Source: Prochlorococcus sp. AG-347-E23 (lineage in GTDB: Bacteria > Cyanobacteriota > Cyanobacteriia > PCC-6307 > Cyanobiaceae). From it: a stretch of DNA of 49,743 bases. This document shows, in pieces, positions 1 through 8,874 of the stretch. The notes below the pieces were generated by a model. The model searched no databases and was not told the origin of the DNA. It worked only from the letters and a program-made list of their open reading frames with translations. The translations under genes were made by a program, and so were the position numbers. The stretch covers positions 1-49,743 of the forward strand of contig QCBH01000012.1 in NCBI GenBank assembly GCA_003281685.1, read 5' to 3'. Numbering within the stretch: the stretch's first letter is position 1; each line of letters begins with the position of its first letter.

Positions 1-424
1 AAATAAACCCAACATTAATAGATATATCAGCAATATTAAATACCGGAAAATTTATAATATTTAAATTTATAAAATCAACCACAAAACCTTTTAAAATTCT
101 ATCTATTCCATTACCAATAGTTCCGCCTAGAATAAAGCTATAAGCAAATAGGTCAAATTGGTTTAGAGTATTTTTCCTTAATATTAAATAAATAAGTAAT
201 ATTGAAAAAATAATACTTATTAAAGATAAAAATATTCTATTACCACTAAATGTGTTAAATGCTGCTCCGTAATTTTTTACAAAGTCTAATCTAAATAAAA
301 GAAAATCTTTATTTATAAATTTTTTATAATTATAAAAAATTAAATATTTAGTAAATTGATCTATTAGAATGATAAAAATACTTAAGGATAAAAAATATAT
401 TTTTGTTTGTATTTTAGTAATCAT
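1..424 (-). CDS. lspA: Lipoprotein signal peptidase (signal peptidase II), 3' end beyond window
   Basis: Partial gene: the start is in the window and the C-terminus runs off the left edge. Signal peptidase II is an inner-membrane aspartyl protease that removes signal peptides from diacylglyceryl-modified prolipoproteins. Translating the minus strand from an ATG at 424 shows an N-terminal membrane segment, the family motif IDQFTK at residues 21-26 and NYGAAF at 51-56. Near the edge lie GNGIDR and FNIADI, which carry the two catalytic aspartates. The ATG overlaps the stop of the upstream gene by one base (TAATG), which fits translational coupling with the BioY-like gene. The identification is secure from the motifs; only the last residues are not visible. 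Confidence 0.93.
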   Translation of the reverse strand, partial: MITKIQTKIYFLSLSIFIILIDQFTKYLIFYNYKKFINKDFLLFRLDFVKNYGAAFNTFSGNRIFLSLISIIFSILLIYLILRKNTLNQFDLFAYSFILGGTIGNGIDRILKGFVVDFINLNIINFPVFNIADISINVGFI

Positions 425-993
425 TATTTCCTATGCTTTAAACTTTTGATAGGTTTAATAAGTAGTAATAATGGAAAAAGTGTTAAAAAATGATATCCAA
501 TTTTACCTACTGAGTATTTCCCTAAATTATATAAAAATATATTAAATTGACTGTAAAATATGACTTGTAAAAGGTTGTAAAATATTCCAGTCAAATGCAT
601 AGCACATATTGCTATGAATCCATTTTTTAAAAAGTTGCCAACATTTATTTTATTTCTTGTATTTAAATTATCAATTATTTTGATTAATGGATATAAACCT
701 AATAAATAACCAAAATTTGGAGTGAGTAAATATCCTATTGAGCCTCCTTGATGAAAGACTGGGGCAATAAATAACCCTAAAATTATATATATAGAAAATG
801 CTTTAAAAACTACTTTTTTATGGAATATAAGTGTTAGTAAAATTATAGTTGGAATTTGCCATGTGATAGGCATATCAAAACTATTATTAGATTTATCGAC
901 AAATGGTAGTGGAATATAAACAGGTAGCATTGTTGAAATTACAAGTGATTGAAGACTCACCAGTATCTCAATTAATTTATAAAAATTGAGCAT
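424..993 (-). CDS. bioY: BioY-family biotin transporter substrate-binding subunit
   Basis: A 189-residue, very hydrophobic protein with about five or six predicted membrane segments. The stretch FHQGGSIGYLLTPNFGYLLG, around residues 80-100, matches the glycine-rich loop typical of BioY, the S component of ECF biotin transporters. BioY binds biotin in the membrane and usually works with a shared energy module (EcfA/A'/T) or BioM and BioN. None of these partners is visible in the window. It sits between a MacB-type permease gene and lspA on the same strand and is probably co-transcribed with them. The family is well supported; active biotin import is inferred. Start is ATG at 993. Confidence 0.8.
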   Translation of the reverse strand: MLNFYKLIEILVSLQSLVISTMLPVYIPLPFVDKSNNSFDMPITWQIPTIILLTLIFHKKVVFKAFSIYIILGLFIAPVFHQGGSIGYLLTPNFGYLLGLYPLIKIIDNLNTRNKINVGNFLKNGFIAICAMHLTGIFYNLLQVIFYSQFNIFLYNLGKYSVGKIGYHFLTLFPLLLLIKPIKSLKHRK

Positions 994-1008
994 TATTATA
1001 AATTTTAT

Positions 1009-2241
1009 TTATAAACTTCTCAAGGCAACAATGGGATCTAGTTTAGAAGCTCTTTTTGCAGGTAAAACGCCAAATATTAAACCGATTGATCCTGAAATGA
1101 TCATGGTGGAAAAAGTTGTTGTAACTCCTACAGATGCAGGAAGAGGAGTTATCAAAGACAAAAGAAAAACACCTGATAATCCTGTTGTTGTTCCTATTAA
1201 TCCTCCAATTGTAGATAAAATCAATGCCTCTATTAAAAATTGAATTAATATATCTGACTGTTTAGCTCCTATTGCTTTTCTAAGACCAATCTCTTCAGTC
1301 CTTTCACTAACAGAAACTAGCATAATATTCATGATTCCTATTCCTCCAACAACTAAAGATACAGCCCCAATACCCGCCAATAAAAAAGTTAACCCACTTG
1401 TTATGTTGGTAACTATATTCAATGCATCTTCTTGTGACCTAACTGCAAAGTCATCATCTCTTATTATTTTATGTCTTTGCCTTAATAAGTTTGTAATTTG
1501 GAATTTTGCGGCACTAGTTGCATTTTTATTTATCGCTTCCACACTAATGAAGCTTAAACTTACACCATAAGTAGGGTCCTTCCCAGTAATTCTATTTACC
1601 ATGGTGGTTAATGGAATATAAGCATTTTTGTCTTGATTACTTCCAAATACAGCACCTTTTGGTTTTAATATTCCGATAATTTCATAAGTATGATCTTTAA
1701 TTCTGATTTTTTCCCCAAGTGAAGTAGTTTTATCTTTGAAAAATTCGTCTTTAAGATCAGGACCTATTACAACAAAACTTCTTGCACTATTAATATCACT
1801 TTTAGATAAAAATCTTCCCTTATCTACTTCAAAGCTTCTTACTTCAAGAAATTCAGGAGTAACTCCAGCAATTGATATATTAAGGCTTTTAGAATTTGAT
1901 TGTACTATCTCGTTAGCAGAGATTTGAGGAGCAACTTTTTTAACTGTTGGGACTTGATTGCTTATCGCTACTGCATCTTCTAAAACTAGGTTTTTAGGAA
2001 ATGAAATACCTCTTCTTCTTGTGTCATTATTTCCAGGAACAATGAATAAAACATTTGCACCTAAATTACTTAATTGGTTTTTTGCTAATGTTTGAGCACC
2101 TCTTCCAAGTCCAACAAGTGTAATAACTGATGCATTTCCTATAATAATTCCAAGCATTGTTAACGAACTTCTCAATTTGTTCGAAACTAAGGTTTTTGTG
2201 GCCATGCCTAAGGCTTCTTTTATTGAGATATTCCTAGACAT
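1009..2241 (-). CDS. MacB/FtsX-type ABC transporter permease
   Basis: A 410-residue membrane protein with MacB permease architecture. It has one N-terminal membrane segment near residues 25-45 (TMLGIIIGNASVITLVGLG), a long periplasmic domain to about residue 285, and three C-terminal FtsX-type segments containing ERTEEIGLRKAIGAK. Such permeases act as mechanotransmission or efflux subunits with an ATP-binding protein and often a periplasmic adaptor. No ATPase or adaptor gene is adjacent, so partners must be encoded elsewhere. Its ATG overlaps the 3' end of the pyruvate kinase gene by 8 bp, indicating co-transcription. The substrate cannot be deduced. Family assignment is firm. Confidence 0.85.
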   Translation of the reverse strand: MSRNISIKEALGMATKTLVSNKLRSSLTMLGIIIGNASVITLVGLGRGAQTLAKNQLSNLGANVLFIVPGNNDTRRRGISFPKNLVLEDAVAISNQVPTVKKVAPQISANEIVQSNSKSLNISIAGVTPEFLEVRSFEVDKGRFLSKSDINSARSFVVIGPDLKDEFFKDKTTSLGEKIRIKDHTYEIIGILKPKGAVFGSNQDKNAYIPLTTMVNRITGKDPTYGVSLSFISVEAINKNATSAAKFQITNLLRQRHKIIRDDDFAVRSQEDALNIVTNITSGLTFLLAGIGAVSLVVGGIGIMNIMLVSVSERTEEIGLRKAIGAKQSDILIQFLIEALILSTIGGLIGTTTGLSGVFLLSLITPLPASVGVTTTFSTMIISGSIGLIFGVLPAKRASKLDPIVALRSL

Positions 2242-4024
2242 ATTTATATTTATCTAATGCATCATCATCTTCAATTTGTCCCATGTATATAACTCCTTCA
2301 TTTAGCTGCAGCGTAATAAGGTCGCCATTGCTAATTTGATGATCATCCATATTTTCTAAATTACAAATTGTAGAAATCTTTTTATTATTTTTGTTAAACA
2401 AAGCATAAACATCATTTATATTTTGGTTCGTAACAATGCCTGCAATATTTTTACTAAGTGGAATATTTTTCATTAATTCTTCCGGAACAAATAATATTTC
2501 CCCTGGACAGATTAATGACATATCTAGATTATTTTTTATTATTCTTGCTTTACCCGTAACACCGATTTCCCCTATTGAAATTCCTCTTGATACAATTTTT
2601 CTTACTAAACCGACTTTTATTAAATCTGTAGAACCACTTATTCCAGTTAATGTGCCTGCAGTTTGAACTACTAAATCTCCTTGATTTAAAATCCCCATTT
2701 CCTGAGCAATTTGCATAGCTAAACTAAAAGTTTTTGCAGTTCTTTCATCATTTTTAACTACTATGGGAGTAACTCCCCAAACAAGTTGTAATCTTCTCGC
2801 TACACTCCTCTCTGTAGTAGTTGCCAAGATAGGTGTTGGTGGTCTGAATTTGCTTACATTTCGAGCGGTAGAGCCTGATTTTGTTAAAGGGATAATAGCC
2901 CCTGCATCAAGTTGTCTAGCTATATTACTTACTGCTGCACTAATAGCATTTGGGATGGTACTAGGTAAGTGGCTCTCAATAGCTTTTAGTGGATAATCCC
3001 TTTCAATTCTTCTTGCTATAGTTGCCATCGTTTCTACTGCCTCTACAGGATAATCGCCAACTGCAGTTTCATTTGAAAGCATTACAGCATCTGTCCCATC
3101 CAGAATTGCATTTGCAACATCACTAACTTCGGCCCTTGTTGGTCTTGGATTAGAAGCCATAGAGTCAAGCATTTGAGTCGCTGTAATTATTGGGATACCT
3201 AAAGTATTAGCTTTTCTTATTAATTCCTTTTGTAAAAGAGGAACTTCTTCAGCAGGCATTTCTACTCCTAAATCACCCCTTGCAACCATAACCCCATCAC
3301 ATAAAGGTAATACTGTATCAACTTGATCAATCGCTTCAAATTTTTCTATTTTTGCGACTACGGGAGTTGAATGCCCATTTTTATTTATTAAATCCTTTAT
3401 CTCGTTTATATCGGATGGATTTCTTACGAAACTTAGGGCAATCCAATCAACCCCTTCAGATAGACCGAATTTTAAATCCTCCTTATCTTTTTCTGTCAAA
3501 GCTTTTACTGATAATTGAACATCTGGAAAATTAACACCTTTATTATTTGAAAGAACCCCACCTACAGTTACCATGCACTCCAAATTATTAGCTTTTATAT
3601 CAACTTTTTCTACAATCATTTCTATTTTTCCATCATCTAAAAGTATTCTTTTACCTTCGGTAATTTCTTGAGAAAGTTTATCGTAGGTAACATTTGCAAT
3701 AGCATTTGTACATTCGACTTCATTTGATGTAAGTGTGAATTTATCGCCTTTTTTAACTTTTACTGGCCCATCTTTAAAGCGCCCTAATCGTATTTTAGGT
3801 CCTTGAAGGTCTTGCAATATTCCAATATCTATATCTAACTTTTTTGATACTTCCCTTATAGTTTTTATCCTCTCAGCATGATCTTTATGATCTCCATGTG
3901 AAAAATTTAATCTGAATGTTGTTACTCCAGCTTTAATTAAATCTGTAATTATCTCTTCAGATTGAGTTGCAGGGCCAATAGTTGCTACTATTTTTGTTCT
4001 TCTTTTTAAATCAATATTCGACAT
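2234..4024 (-). CDS. pyk: Pyruvate kinase with C-terminal swivel-like extension
   Basis: A 596-residue pyruvate kinase, converting phosphoenolpyruvate and ADP to pyruvate and ATP in glycolysis. The barrel carries RLNFSHG near residue 38, QDLQGPKIRLG near 70, MVARGDLGVEMP (the active-site helix region) near 245 and TATQMLDSM near 280. The regulatory C domain follows, with SGSTARNVSKFRP. About 110 extra residues at the C-terminus resemble the PEP-utiliser swivel domain found in long bacterial pyruvate kinases, but the phosphohistidine TSH motif is not present where GIVTNQ occurs. The gene leads a likely operon with the overlapping ABC permease. Start is ATG at 4024; the mazG-like gene diverges from it. 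Confidence 0.96.
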   Translation of the reverse strand: MSNIDLKRRTKIVATIGPATQSEEIITDLIKAGVTTFRLNFSHGDHKDHAERIKTIREVSKKLDIDIGILQDLQGPKIRLGRFKDGPVKVKKGDKFTLTSNEVECTNAIANVTYDKLSQEITEGKRILLDDGKIEMIVEKVDIKANNLECMVTVGGVLSNNKGVNFPDVQLSVKALTEKDKEDLKFGLSEGVDWIALSFVRNPSDINEIKDLINKNGHSTPVVAKIEKFEAIDQVDTVLPLCDGVMVARGDLGVEMPAEEVPLLQKELIRKANTLGIPIITATQMLDSMASNPRPTRAEVSDVANAILDGTDAVMLSNETAVGDYPVEAVETMATIARRIERDYPLKAIESHLPSTIPNAISAAVSNIARQLDAGAIIPLTKSGSTARNVSKFRPPTPILATTTERSVARRLQLVWGVTPIVVKNDERTAKTFSLAMQIAQEMGILNQGDLVVQTAGTLTGISGSTDLIKVGLVRKIVSRGISIGEIGVTGKARIIKNNLDMSLICPGEILFVPEELMKNIPLSKNIAGIVTNQNINDVYALFNKNNKKISTICNLENMDDHQISNGDLITLQLNEGVIYMGQIEDDDALDKYKYV

Positions 4025-4085
4025 ATATAGATAATATTGCTAGATATAAATAAATTTACCATACCCAAAGTTAGTTATTTAAGTC

Positions 4086-4415
4086 ATGGATTTTAAAACT
4101 TATCAGAAAAAAGCAAGAGAAACAGCACAATATCCAGATTTAGGATCAAATAATATTTATCCAACTCTTGGTTTAGTGGGAGAGGCTGGTGAGGTGGCAG
4201 AAAAAGTAAAAAAGGTTATAAGAGATAATAATGGAATATTTGATAACGAATCGAAATTAGGTATTAAAAAAGAGTTAGGAGATGTTTTGTGGTATGTATC
4301 AAATCTTTGTACAGAATTAAATTTCAATTTAGAGGATGTTGCATTACAAAACCTTGAAAAATTAAAATTAAGAGCTGCTAAAGGTAAGATAAGAGGTTCT
4401 GGAGATGATAGATAA
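4086..4415 (+). CDS. MazG-like nucleotide pyrophosphohydrolase
   Basis: A 109-residue single-domain all-alpha NTP pyrophosphohydrolase of the MazG superfamily. The metal-binding signature is visible as GLVGEAGEVAEKVKK near residues 29-43, paired with KKELGDVLWYVSNL near 62-75. This is the expected EExxE-type plus ExxD arrangement. Members hydrolyse canonical or damaged nucleoside triphosphates; MazG itself also influences ppGpp levels in E. coli. This is a short, one-domain form rather than the two-domain E. coli protein. It is convergent with yggT, with only two bases between the two stop codons. Substrate is not determinable. Start is ATG at 4086. Confidence 0.85.
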   Translation: MDFKTYQKKARETAQYPDLGSNNIYPTLGLVGEAGEVAEKVKKVIRDNNGIFDNESKLGIKKELGDVLWYVSNLCTELNFNLEDVALQNLEKLKLRAAKGKIRGSGDDR

Positions 4416-4417
4416 AT

Positions 4418-4696
4418 TCAGCTATAACCTAAGCTGGCATACTGAAGATTTGTAATTAAATTTTGAATAACATTTAAAAGTAAAAAAGCTAATAAAGATG
4501 AAATATCAAATCCACCTATTGGAGGAATAATACCTCTAAAAATATTTAAATAAGGATCTGTTATAGAAGTTAATGCAGATAAAACACCGTTACTCCAATC
4601 TATCCCAGGAAACCATGTAAGTAAAATTCTTATTATCAATATGAAAGAATAAATTGATAAAGTTTGGCCCAGAACTGCAAAAATCTCAGATAACAT
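4418..4696 (-). CDS. YggT family (Ycf19-like) membrane protein
   Basis: A 92-residue protein with two hydrophobic segments, approximately residues 3-26 and 65-85. Between them are the family landmarks RILLTWFPGIDW and TDPYLNIFRGIIPPIGGFDISSLLAF. YggT/Ycf19 proteins are conserved in cyanobacteria and plastids, where they are linked to thylakoid nucleoid or membrane organisation and cytochrome b6 maturation (CCB3-like). The precise role here is unknown. It lies directly downstream of scpB on the same strand, about 40 bp away. It ends almost back to back with the mazG-like gene. Start is ATG at 4696. Confidence 0.85.
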   Translation of the reverse strand: MLSEIFAVLGQTLSIYSFILIIRILLTWFPGIDWSNGVLSALTSITDPYLNIFRGIIPPIGGFDISSLLAFLLLNVIQNLITNLQYASLGYS

Positions 4697-4730
4697 TATC
4701 TTTTCGGAATTTAATATATTCTAACATTTA

Positions 4731-4756
4731 CTTATTATTGCTGCTTATTATTGCTG
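4731..4756 (-). repeat. 13-bp perfect tandem duplication at the scpB stop codon
   Basis: CTTATTATTGCTG occurs twice in succession at the 3' end of scpB. Because 13 is not a multiple of three, the copy changes the last codons: the gene now ends with ...NNKQQ and a TAA contributed by the second copy. This is typical replication slippage in a non-critical tail. Confidence 0.9.
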
Positions 4757-5277
4757 CTTCCAATATTTGAGAGATATTCATTACTTACAGCAAAAGTTTG
4801 AAAAAACTTTTCTGATAATGATAACCAATATGATCTACCATCTTTTTGCTTCCTTTTGACGATAAATTTCTTTTCTAATAATTCTTTAATATGATCATAA
4901 GCTCCTGAACCTCGAAGAAGTATAAGATCAGATTGCAGGATCTTTTTTTTGATAGCAATAGTAGCCAATGTCCTTAGTTCGGATGTTTTTAAATCAGAAG
5001 GAAGTAAATCGTCGACGAATTCATTAAGACTAGATTTCAGTTCGAGAGAAAAACTGTTATTAACTACATTTAATTCAATAGCTGAGTTGGGATTTGAGTA
5101 TTTATTTTTTAGATCTTTAATTGCATCATTTATTGAGTTGATATCAGAATTAGTAATTTCTGAGAGATCATTTTTTGTGATTGGTCTGCCTTTCAAATAT
5201 AGAACAGCTTCAACTTTAGTAACTAGATCTATATTTGATATTGGGGTGGTATTTAGATCAGATTGATTGATTTTAAT
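4735..5277 (-). CDS. scpB: Segregation and condensation protein B (ScpB), probable non-canonical start
   Basis: ScpB is the winged-helix kleisin partner in the SMC-ScpA-ScpB condensin. The frame carries the ScpB N-terminal signature VEAVLYLKGRPI, then a tandem winged-helix region including LRTLATIAIKKKILQSDLILLRG and YDHIKELLEKKFI. The first ordinary start codon in the frame is a TTG at 5196, but it encodes the internal Leu of VLYLKGRP, so starting there would delete the first helix. Upstream the frame stays open to a TAG at 5302-5304 and contains no ATG, GTG or TTG. I place the start at the ATT at 5277 (about 180 residues), preceded by AGGAAAG; another ATT at 5286 is possible. The product is sure, the start is not. 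Confidence 0.8.
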   Translation of the reverse strand: MKINQSDLNTTPISNIDLVTKVEAVLYLKGRPITKNDLSEITNSDINSINDAIKDLKNKYSNPNSAIELNVVNNSFSLELKSSLNEFVDDLLPSDLKTSELRTLATIAIKKKILQSDLILLRGSGAYDHIKELLEKKFIVKRKQKDGRSYWLSLSEKFFQTFAVSNEYLSNIGSSNNKQQ

Positions 5278-5307
5278 TACCGAAATCTTTCCTAATTTAC
5301 CCTATAT

Positions 5308-6849
5308 TTAATCTGTTGCACCTAGGAATAATTTATATGTATCGTTTTGAGTCTCATCCCAGAATTTATAGCCTAGAATTCTTACAAATTTATTCCACTC
5401 TAGAATTTCATTTCTATCGATTAAAACTCCAATAACTATTTTCCCAACATCAGCACCATAATTCCTATAGTGAAATACGCTTATCGACCAATCAGATTTC
5501 ATATTATTTAAAAAATTTATTAATGCTCCAGGTCTTTCAGGAAACTCAAATCTGTATAAAAGCTCAACAAAGTTTCTATTATTCATGTCTTTAAAATTCT
5601 TTGGTAATCTTCCTCCTACCATATGTCTTAGATGATTTTTAGATAATTCATCATCACTTATATCAATAAATGTGTATTGCGAATTTCTAAATTTATTTAA
5701 AAGATTTTTTTTATCATTTAATCCATAGACTTCAACTCCTACAAAGATCTGGGCATTATTAGAATTCGACATTCTATAGCTAAATTCAGTTAAGTTTCTA
5801 TTATCAAGTAACTTGCAAAAATCAATTAAACTGCCTGCATGTTCTGGAATTTCAACTGCCATCATTACTTCTTTACACTCTCCAAGTTCTGCTCTTTCCG
5901 CTACAAATCTAAGGCGCTCAAAATTCATATTTGCACCACATGCAATCGCAACCATTTTTTTATTTGAATGATTCGAATTCAAAATATCTTTTTTCATTCC
6001 TGCAATTGATAATGCTCCTGCTGGTTCTAGTATTGATCTGGTATCCTCAAAAACATCTTTTATAGCAGCACATATTTCATCGGTATTAACCCTAATCATC
6101 TTATCTATATATTTGCTTCCAATATTAAATGTATTTTTACCAATTTTTTTTACCGCCACTCCATCTGCAAATTGACCGACAGAAGATAATTCCACAATCT
6201 TGGATTCTTCCAAGGATTTTGTCATAGCGTCTGCATCTTCAGGTTCTACGCCAATTATTTTAACTTCAGGCCATATTTTTTTTATGTATAAAGATATTCC
6301 TGATATCAATCCACCGCCACCAACAGCAATATATATTGCATAAGGTTTTTCCTTTAGTTGCTGTTCAAGTTCAATAGCTATAGTTCCTTGTCCTGCTATT
6401 ACATCTGGATCATCAAATGGATGAATAAAACATAAATTCCTTTCTTGGCTTATCCTTATTGCCTCTTTGTAAGTCTCATCATAATTATCACCGAATAAAA
6501 TAACTTTTGCTTTTAAATTTTTTACTGCGTTAACTTTTACTAGAGGTGTTGTAATGGGCATTAATATAGTTGCTTGACAATTTAACTTGAGAGCACTAAG
6601 TGCAACTCCTTGAGCATGATTACCCGCACTTGAAGTAATTACTCCCTGAGTAAGCTGTGATTTGCTTAGCTTACTCATCTTGTTATATGCCCCTCTTATT
6701 TTAAATGAAAATACATCTTGAAGATCTTCTCTTTTTAGAAAAACTTCATTATTAAGTGTATTACTTAGGTTATGAGCTTTCTCAAGTGGTGTTTTTTTTG
6801 CTACTTCATAGACTTCAGCTTGAAGTATTTTTTCAAAATAATCATTCAT
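5308..6849 (-). CDS. ilvA: Threonine dehydratase, biosynthetic
   Basis: A 513-residue PLP enzyme that deaminates threonine to 2-oxobutanoate, the first committed step to isoleucine. The PLP lysine is K50 in SFKIRGAYNK. The Asn-containing SSAGNHAQGVA and the glycine-rich phosphate loop VGGGGLISG follow. After the catalytic domain (about 1-320) come two ACT-like regulatory modules, roughly 325-400 and 415-513, each with the ERAELGE/EFPERPGAL type of opening. This two-module arrangement is that of the isoleucine-inhibited, valine-activated biosynthetic form. Start is ATG at 6849. It is upstream of scpB and divergent from dxs. The stop is about 30 bp from the probable scpB start. Confidence 0.96.
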   Translation of the reverse strand: MNDYFEKILQAEVYEVAKKTPLEKAHNLSNTLNNEVFLKREDLQDVFSFKIRGAYNKMSKLSKSQLTQGVITSSAGNHAQGVALSALKLNCQATILMPITTPLVKVNAVKNLKAKVILFGDNYDETYKEAIRISQERNLCFIHPFDDPDVIAGQGTIAIELEQQLKEKPYAIYIAVGGGGLISGISLYIKKIWPEVKIIGVEPEDADAMTKSLEESKIVELSSVGQFADGVAVKKIGKNTFNIGSKYIDKMIRVNTDEICAAIKDVFEDTRSILEPAGALSIAGMKKDILNSNHSNKKMVAIACGANMNFERLRFVAERAELGECKEVMMAVEIPEHAGSLIDFCKLLDNRNLTEFSYRMSNSNNAQIFVGVEVYGLNDKKNLLNKFRNSQYTFIDISDDELSKNHLRHMVGGRLPKNFKDMNNRNFVELLYRFEFPERPGALINFLNNMKSDWSISVFHYRNYGADVGKIVIGVLIDRNEILEWNKFVRILGYKFWDETQNDTYKLFLGATD

Positions 6850-6920
6850 ATATATATTTTTAGCATTAATTATTAATCTAATAAAACATTACATGATCTA
6901 TTTCAAAAAAAATACTCATT

Positions 6921-6949
6921 TTGCACCTTCGCGTTTTAGATTATATAGA
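6921..6949 (+). promoter_or_regulatory. Candidate sigma-70-type promoter for dxs
   Basis: TTGCAC at 6921-6926 and TATAGA at 6944-6949 are separated by 17 bp, ending 16 bp before the dxs ATG. This would give a very short leader. AT-rich sequence makes chance matches common, so this is a suggestion only. Confidence 0.35.
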
Positions 6950-6965
6950 TACTTATTTTTGTTAA

Positions 6966-8855
6966 ATGCTTTTAAGTGAGTTAAGTCATCCAAATCAACT
7001 TCATGGCTTAACAGTTTCACAATTAGAAGAAATTGCTTGTCAAATTAGAGAAAGACATCTTCAAGTAGTATCTACTAGTGGTGGACATCTTGGTCCAGGA
7101 TTAGGTGTGGTTGAGTTGACATTAGCTTTATATCAAACTCTTGATCTTAATTTTGATAAAGTTGTTTGGGATGTAGGACATCAAGGTTATCCTCATAAAT
7201 TAATAACAGGACGTTTTAGTCAATTCGATTCCCTTAGACAACAAAATGGAGTTGCTGGCTATCTAAAAAGAAGTGAAAGTAAATTTGATCATTTCGGAGC
7301 CGGACATGCAAGTACTTCTATTTCTGCTGCTTTAGGAATGGCAATAGCAAGAGATAGAAAAGGTGAAAATTATAAATGTGTCGCTGTTATTGGAGATGGA
7401 GCATTAACTGGAGGAATGGCATTAGAAGCTATAAATCATGCAGGTCACTTACCGAATACTCCCTTAGTTGTAGTATTAAACGATAATGATATGTCTATTT
7501 CACCTCCAGTTGGAGCCCTTTCATCTTACTTAAATAAGGTAAGAGTTAGTCCACCATTGCAATTTTTATCAGATAGTGTTCAAGAAAGTGTAAAAAATAT
7601 TCCCTTAATTGGTAAGGATATTCCAGAAGAACTAAAAAATATTAAAGGAAGTGTTAGGCGACTAGCTGTGCCAAAAGTTGGTGCTGTGTTTGAAGAACTT
7701 GGATTTACATATATGGGTCCAATTGACGGTCATGATATTGTAAATTTAGTTAATACTTTTAACGCTGCTCATAAACTTAAAAAACCTGTACTTGTTCATG
7801 TTGTCACAACAAAAGGTAAAGGTTACCCTTATGCAGAAGCTGATCAAGTAGGATATCATGCTCAATCTGCATTTGATCTGACCACTGGTAAATCTATTCC
7901 ATCAAAGAAACCTAAACCTGTTAGTTATAGTAAAATTTTTGGTCAAACCTTATTAAAAATATGTGAACAAGATAGCAAAGTCGTTGGTATTACAGCAGCA
8001 ATGGCTACAGGTACTGGTTTAGATATATTGCAACGAAATATCCCAGAACAATATATCGATGTAGGAATAGCAGAACAACATGCAGTTACTCTTGCGGCGG
8101 GGATGTCTTGCGATGGTCTTAAACCTGTTGTAGCTATTTATAGTACCTTTCTTCAACGAGCTTTCGATCAATTAATTCATGATGTTGGGATACAAAATTT
8201 ACCTGTATCTTTCGTTCTTGATAGAGCTGGGATAGTTGGAGCTGACGGTCCTACTCACCAAGGTCAGTACGATATCAGTTATATGAGATCTATCCCTAAT
8301 TTTGTATTGATGGCTCCAAAAGATGAATCTGAATTACAGAGAATGCTAATAACTTCTATTAACCATAATGGTCCTACAGCTCTAAGAATACCTAGAGGCT
8401 CAGGATTAGGGGTAGCTGTAATGGATGAAGGTTGGGAACCTTTAAATATAGGAGAAGCTGAAATACTAGAAGAAGGAGAAGATATTTTAATTATTGCTTA
8501 TGGATCAATGGTTGCATCAGCTATTGAAACAGCAAGCATCCTAAAAAATATGAAAATTAATGCATGTATTGTTAATGCAAGATTTGTGAAACCCCTAGAT
8601 AAAAATCTTATTATGCCTTTAGCCAATAGGATTCAAAAAGTGGTAACTATGGAAGAGGGAACCCTTGTAGGTGGATTTGGTTCGGCAATCGTTGAATTAT
8701 TTAATGATAATGAACTAAGCATTCCTGTATTCAGAATAGGAATACCTGATGTTTTAGTTGATCATGCTTCACCTGATCAGAGCAAAGAAAAATTAGGACT
8801 TATGCCTGATCAGATGGCAGATAGAATTATTAAGAAATTTAAGTTAAATAATTAA
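6966..8855 (+). CDS. dxs: 1-deoxy-D-xylulose-5-phosphate synthase
   Basis: A 629-residue thiamine-diphosphate enzyme joining pyruvate and glyceraldehyde 3-phosphate. It is the entry step of the MEP pathway that supplies isoprenoids for chlorophyll phytyl tails, carotenoids and quinones. The N-terminal half has [33 protein letters not shown], the ThDP motif GDGALTGGM near residue 144 and LNDNDMSIS. The central transketolase domain has [16 protein letters not shown] near 365 and [17 protein letters not shown]-terminal transketolase domain runs from about 490. Length is normal for the family. Start is ATG at 6966. It converges on psaK, with 19 bp between the genes. Confidence 0.97.
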   Translation: MLLSELSHPNQLHGLTVSQLEEIACQIRERHLQVVSTSGGHLGPGLGVVELTLALYQTLDLNFDKVVWDVGHQGYPHKLITGRFSQFDSLRQQNGVAGYLKRSESKFDHFGAGHASTSISAALGMAIARDRKGENYKCVAVIGDGALTGGMALEAINHAGHLPNTPLVVVLNDNDMSISPPVGALSSYLNKVRVSPPLQFLSDSVQESVKNIPLIGKDIPEELKNIKGSVRRLAVPKVGAVFEELGFTYMGPIDGHDIVNLVNTFNAAHKLKKPVLVHVVTTKGKGYPYAEADQVGYHAQSAFDLTTGKSIPSKKPKPVSYSKIFGQTLLKICEQDSKVVGITAAMATGTGLDILQRNIPEQYIDVGIAEQHAVTLAAGMSCDGLKPVVAIYSTFLQRAFDQLIHDVGIQNLPVSFVLDRAGIVGADGPTHQGQYDISYMRSIPNFVLMAPKDESELQRMLITSINHNGPTALRIPRGSGLGVAVMDEGWEPLNIGEAEILEEGEDILIIAYGSMVASAIETASILKNMKINACIVNARFVKPLDKNLIMPLANRIQKVVTMEEGTLVGGFGSAIVELFNDNELSIPVFRIGIPDVLVDHASPDQSKEKLGLMPDQMADRIIKKFKLNN

Positions 8856-8874
8856 AAATTTAATAAATAAATTT

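Noticed and set aside
1009..3534. Plus-strand open frames inside the ABC permease and pyk genes
   Set aside because: They are antisense shadows of strongly recognisable genes and show no family similarity.
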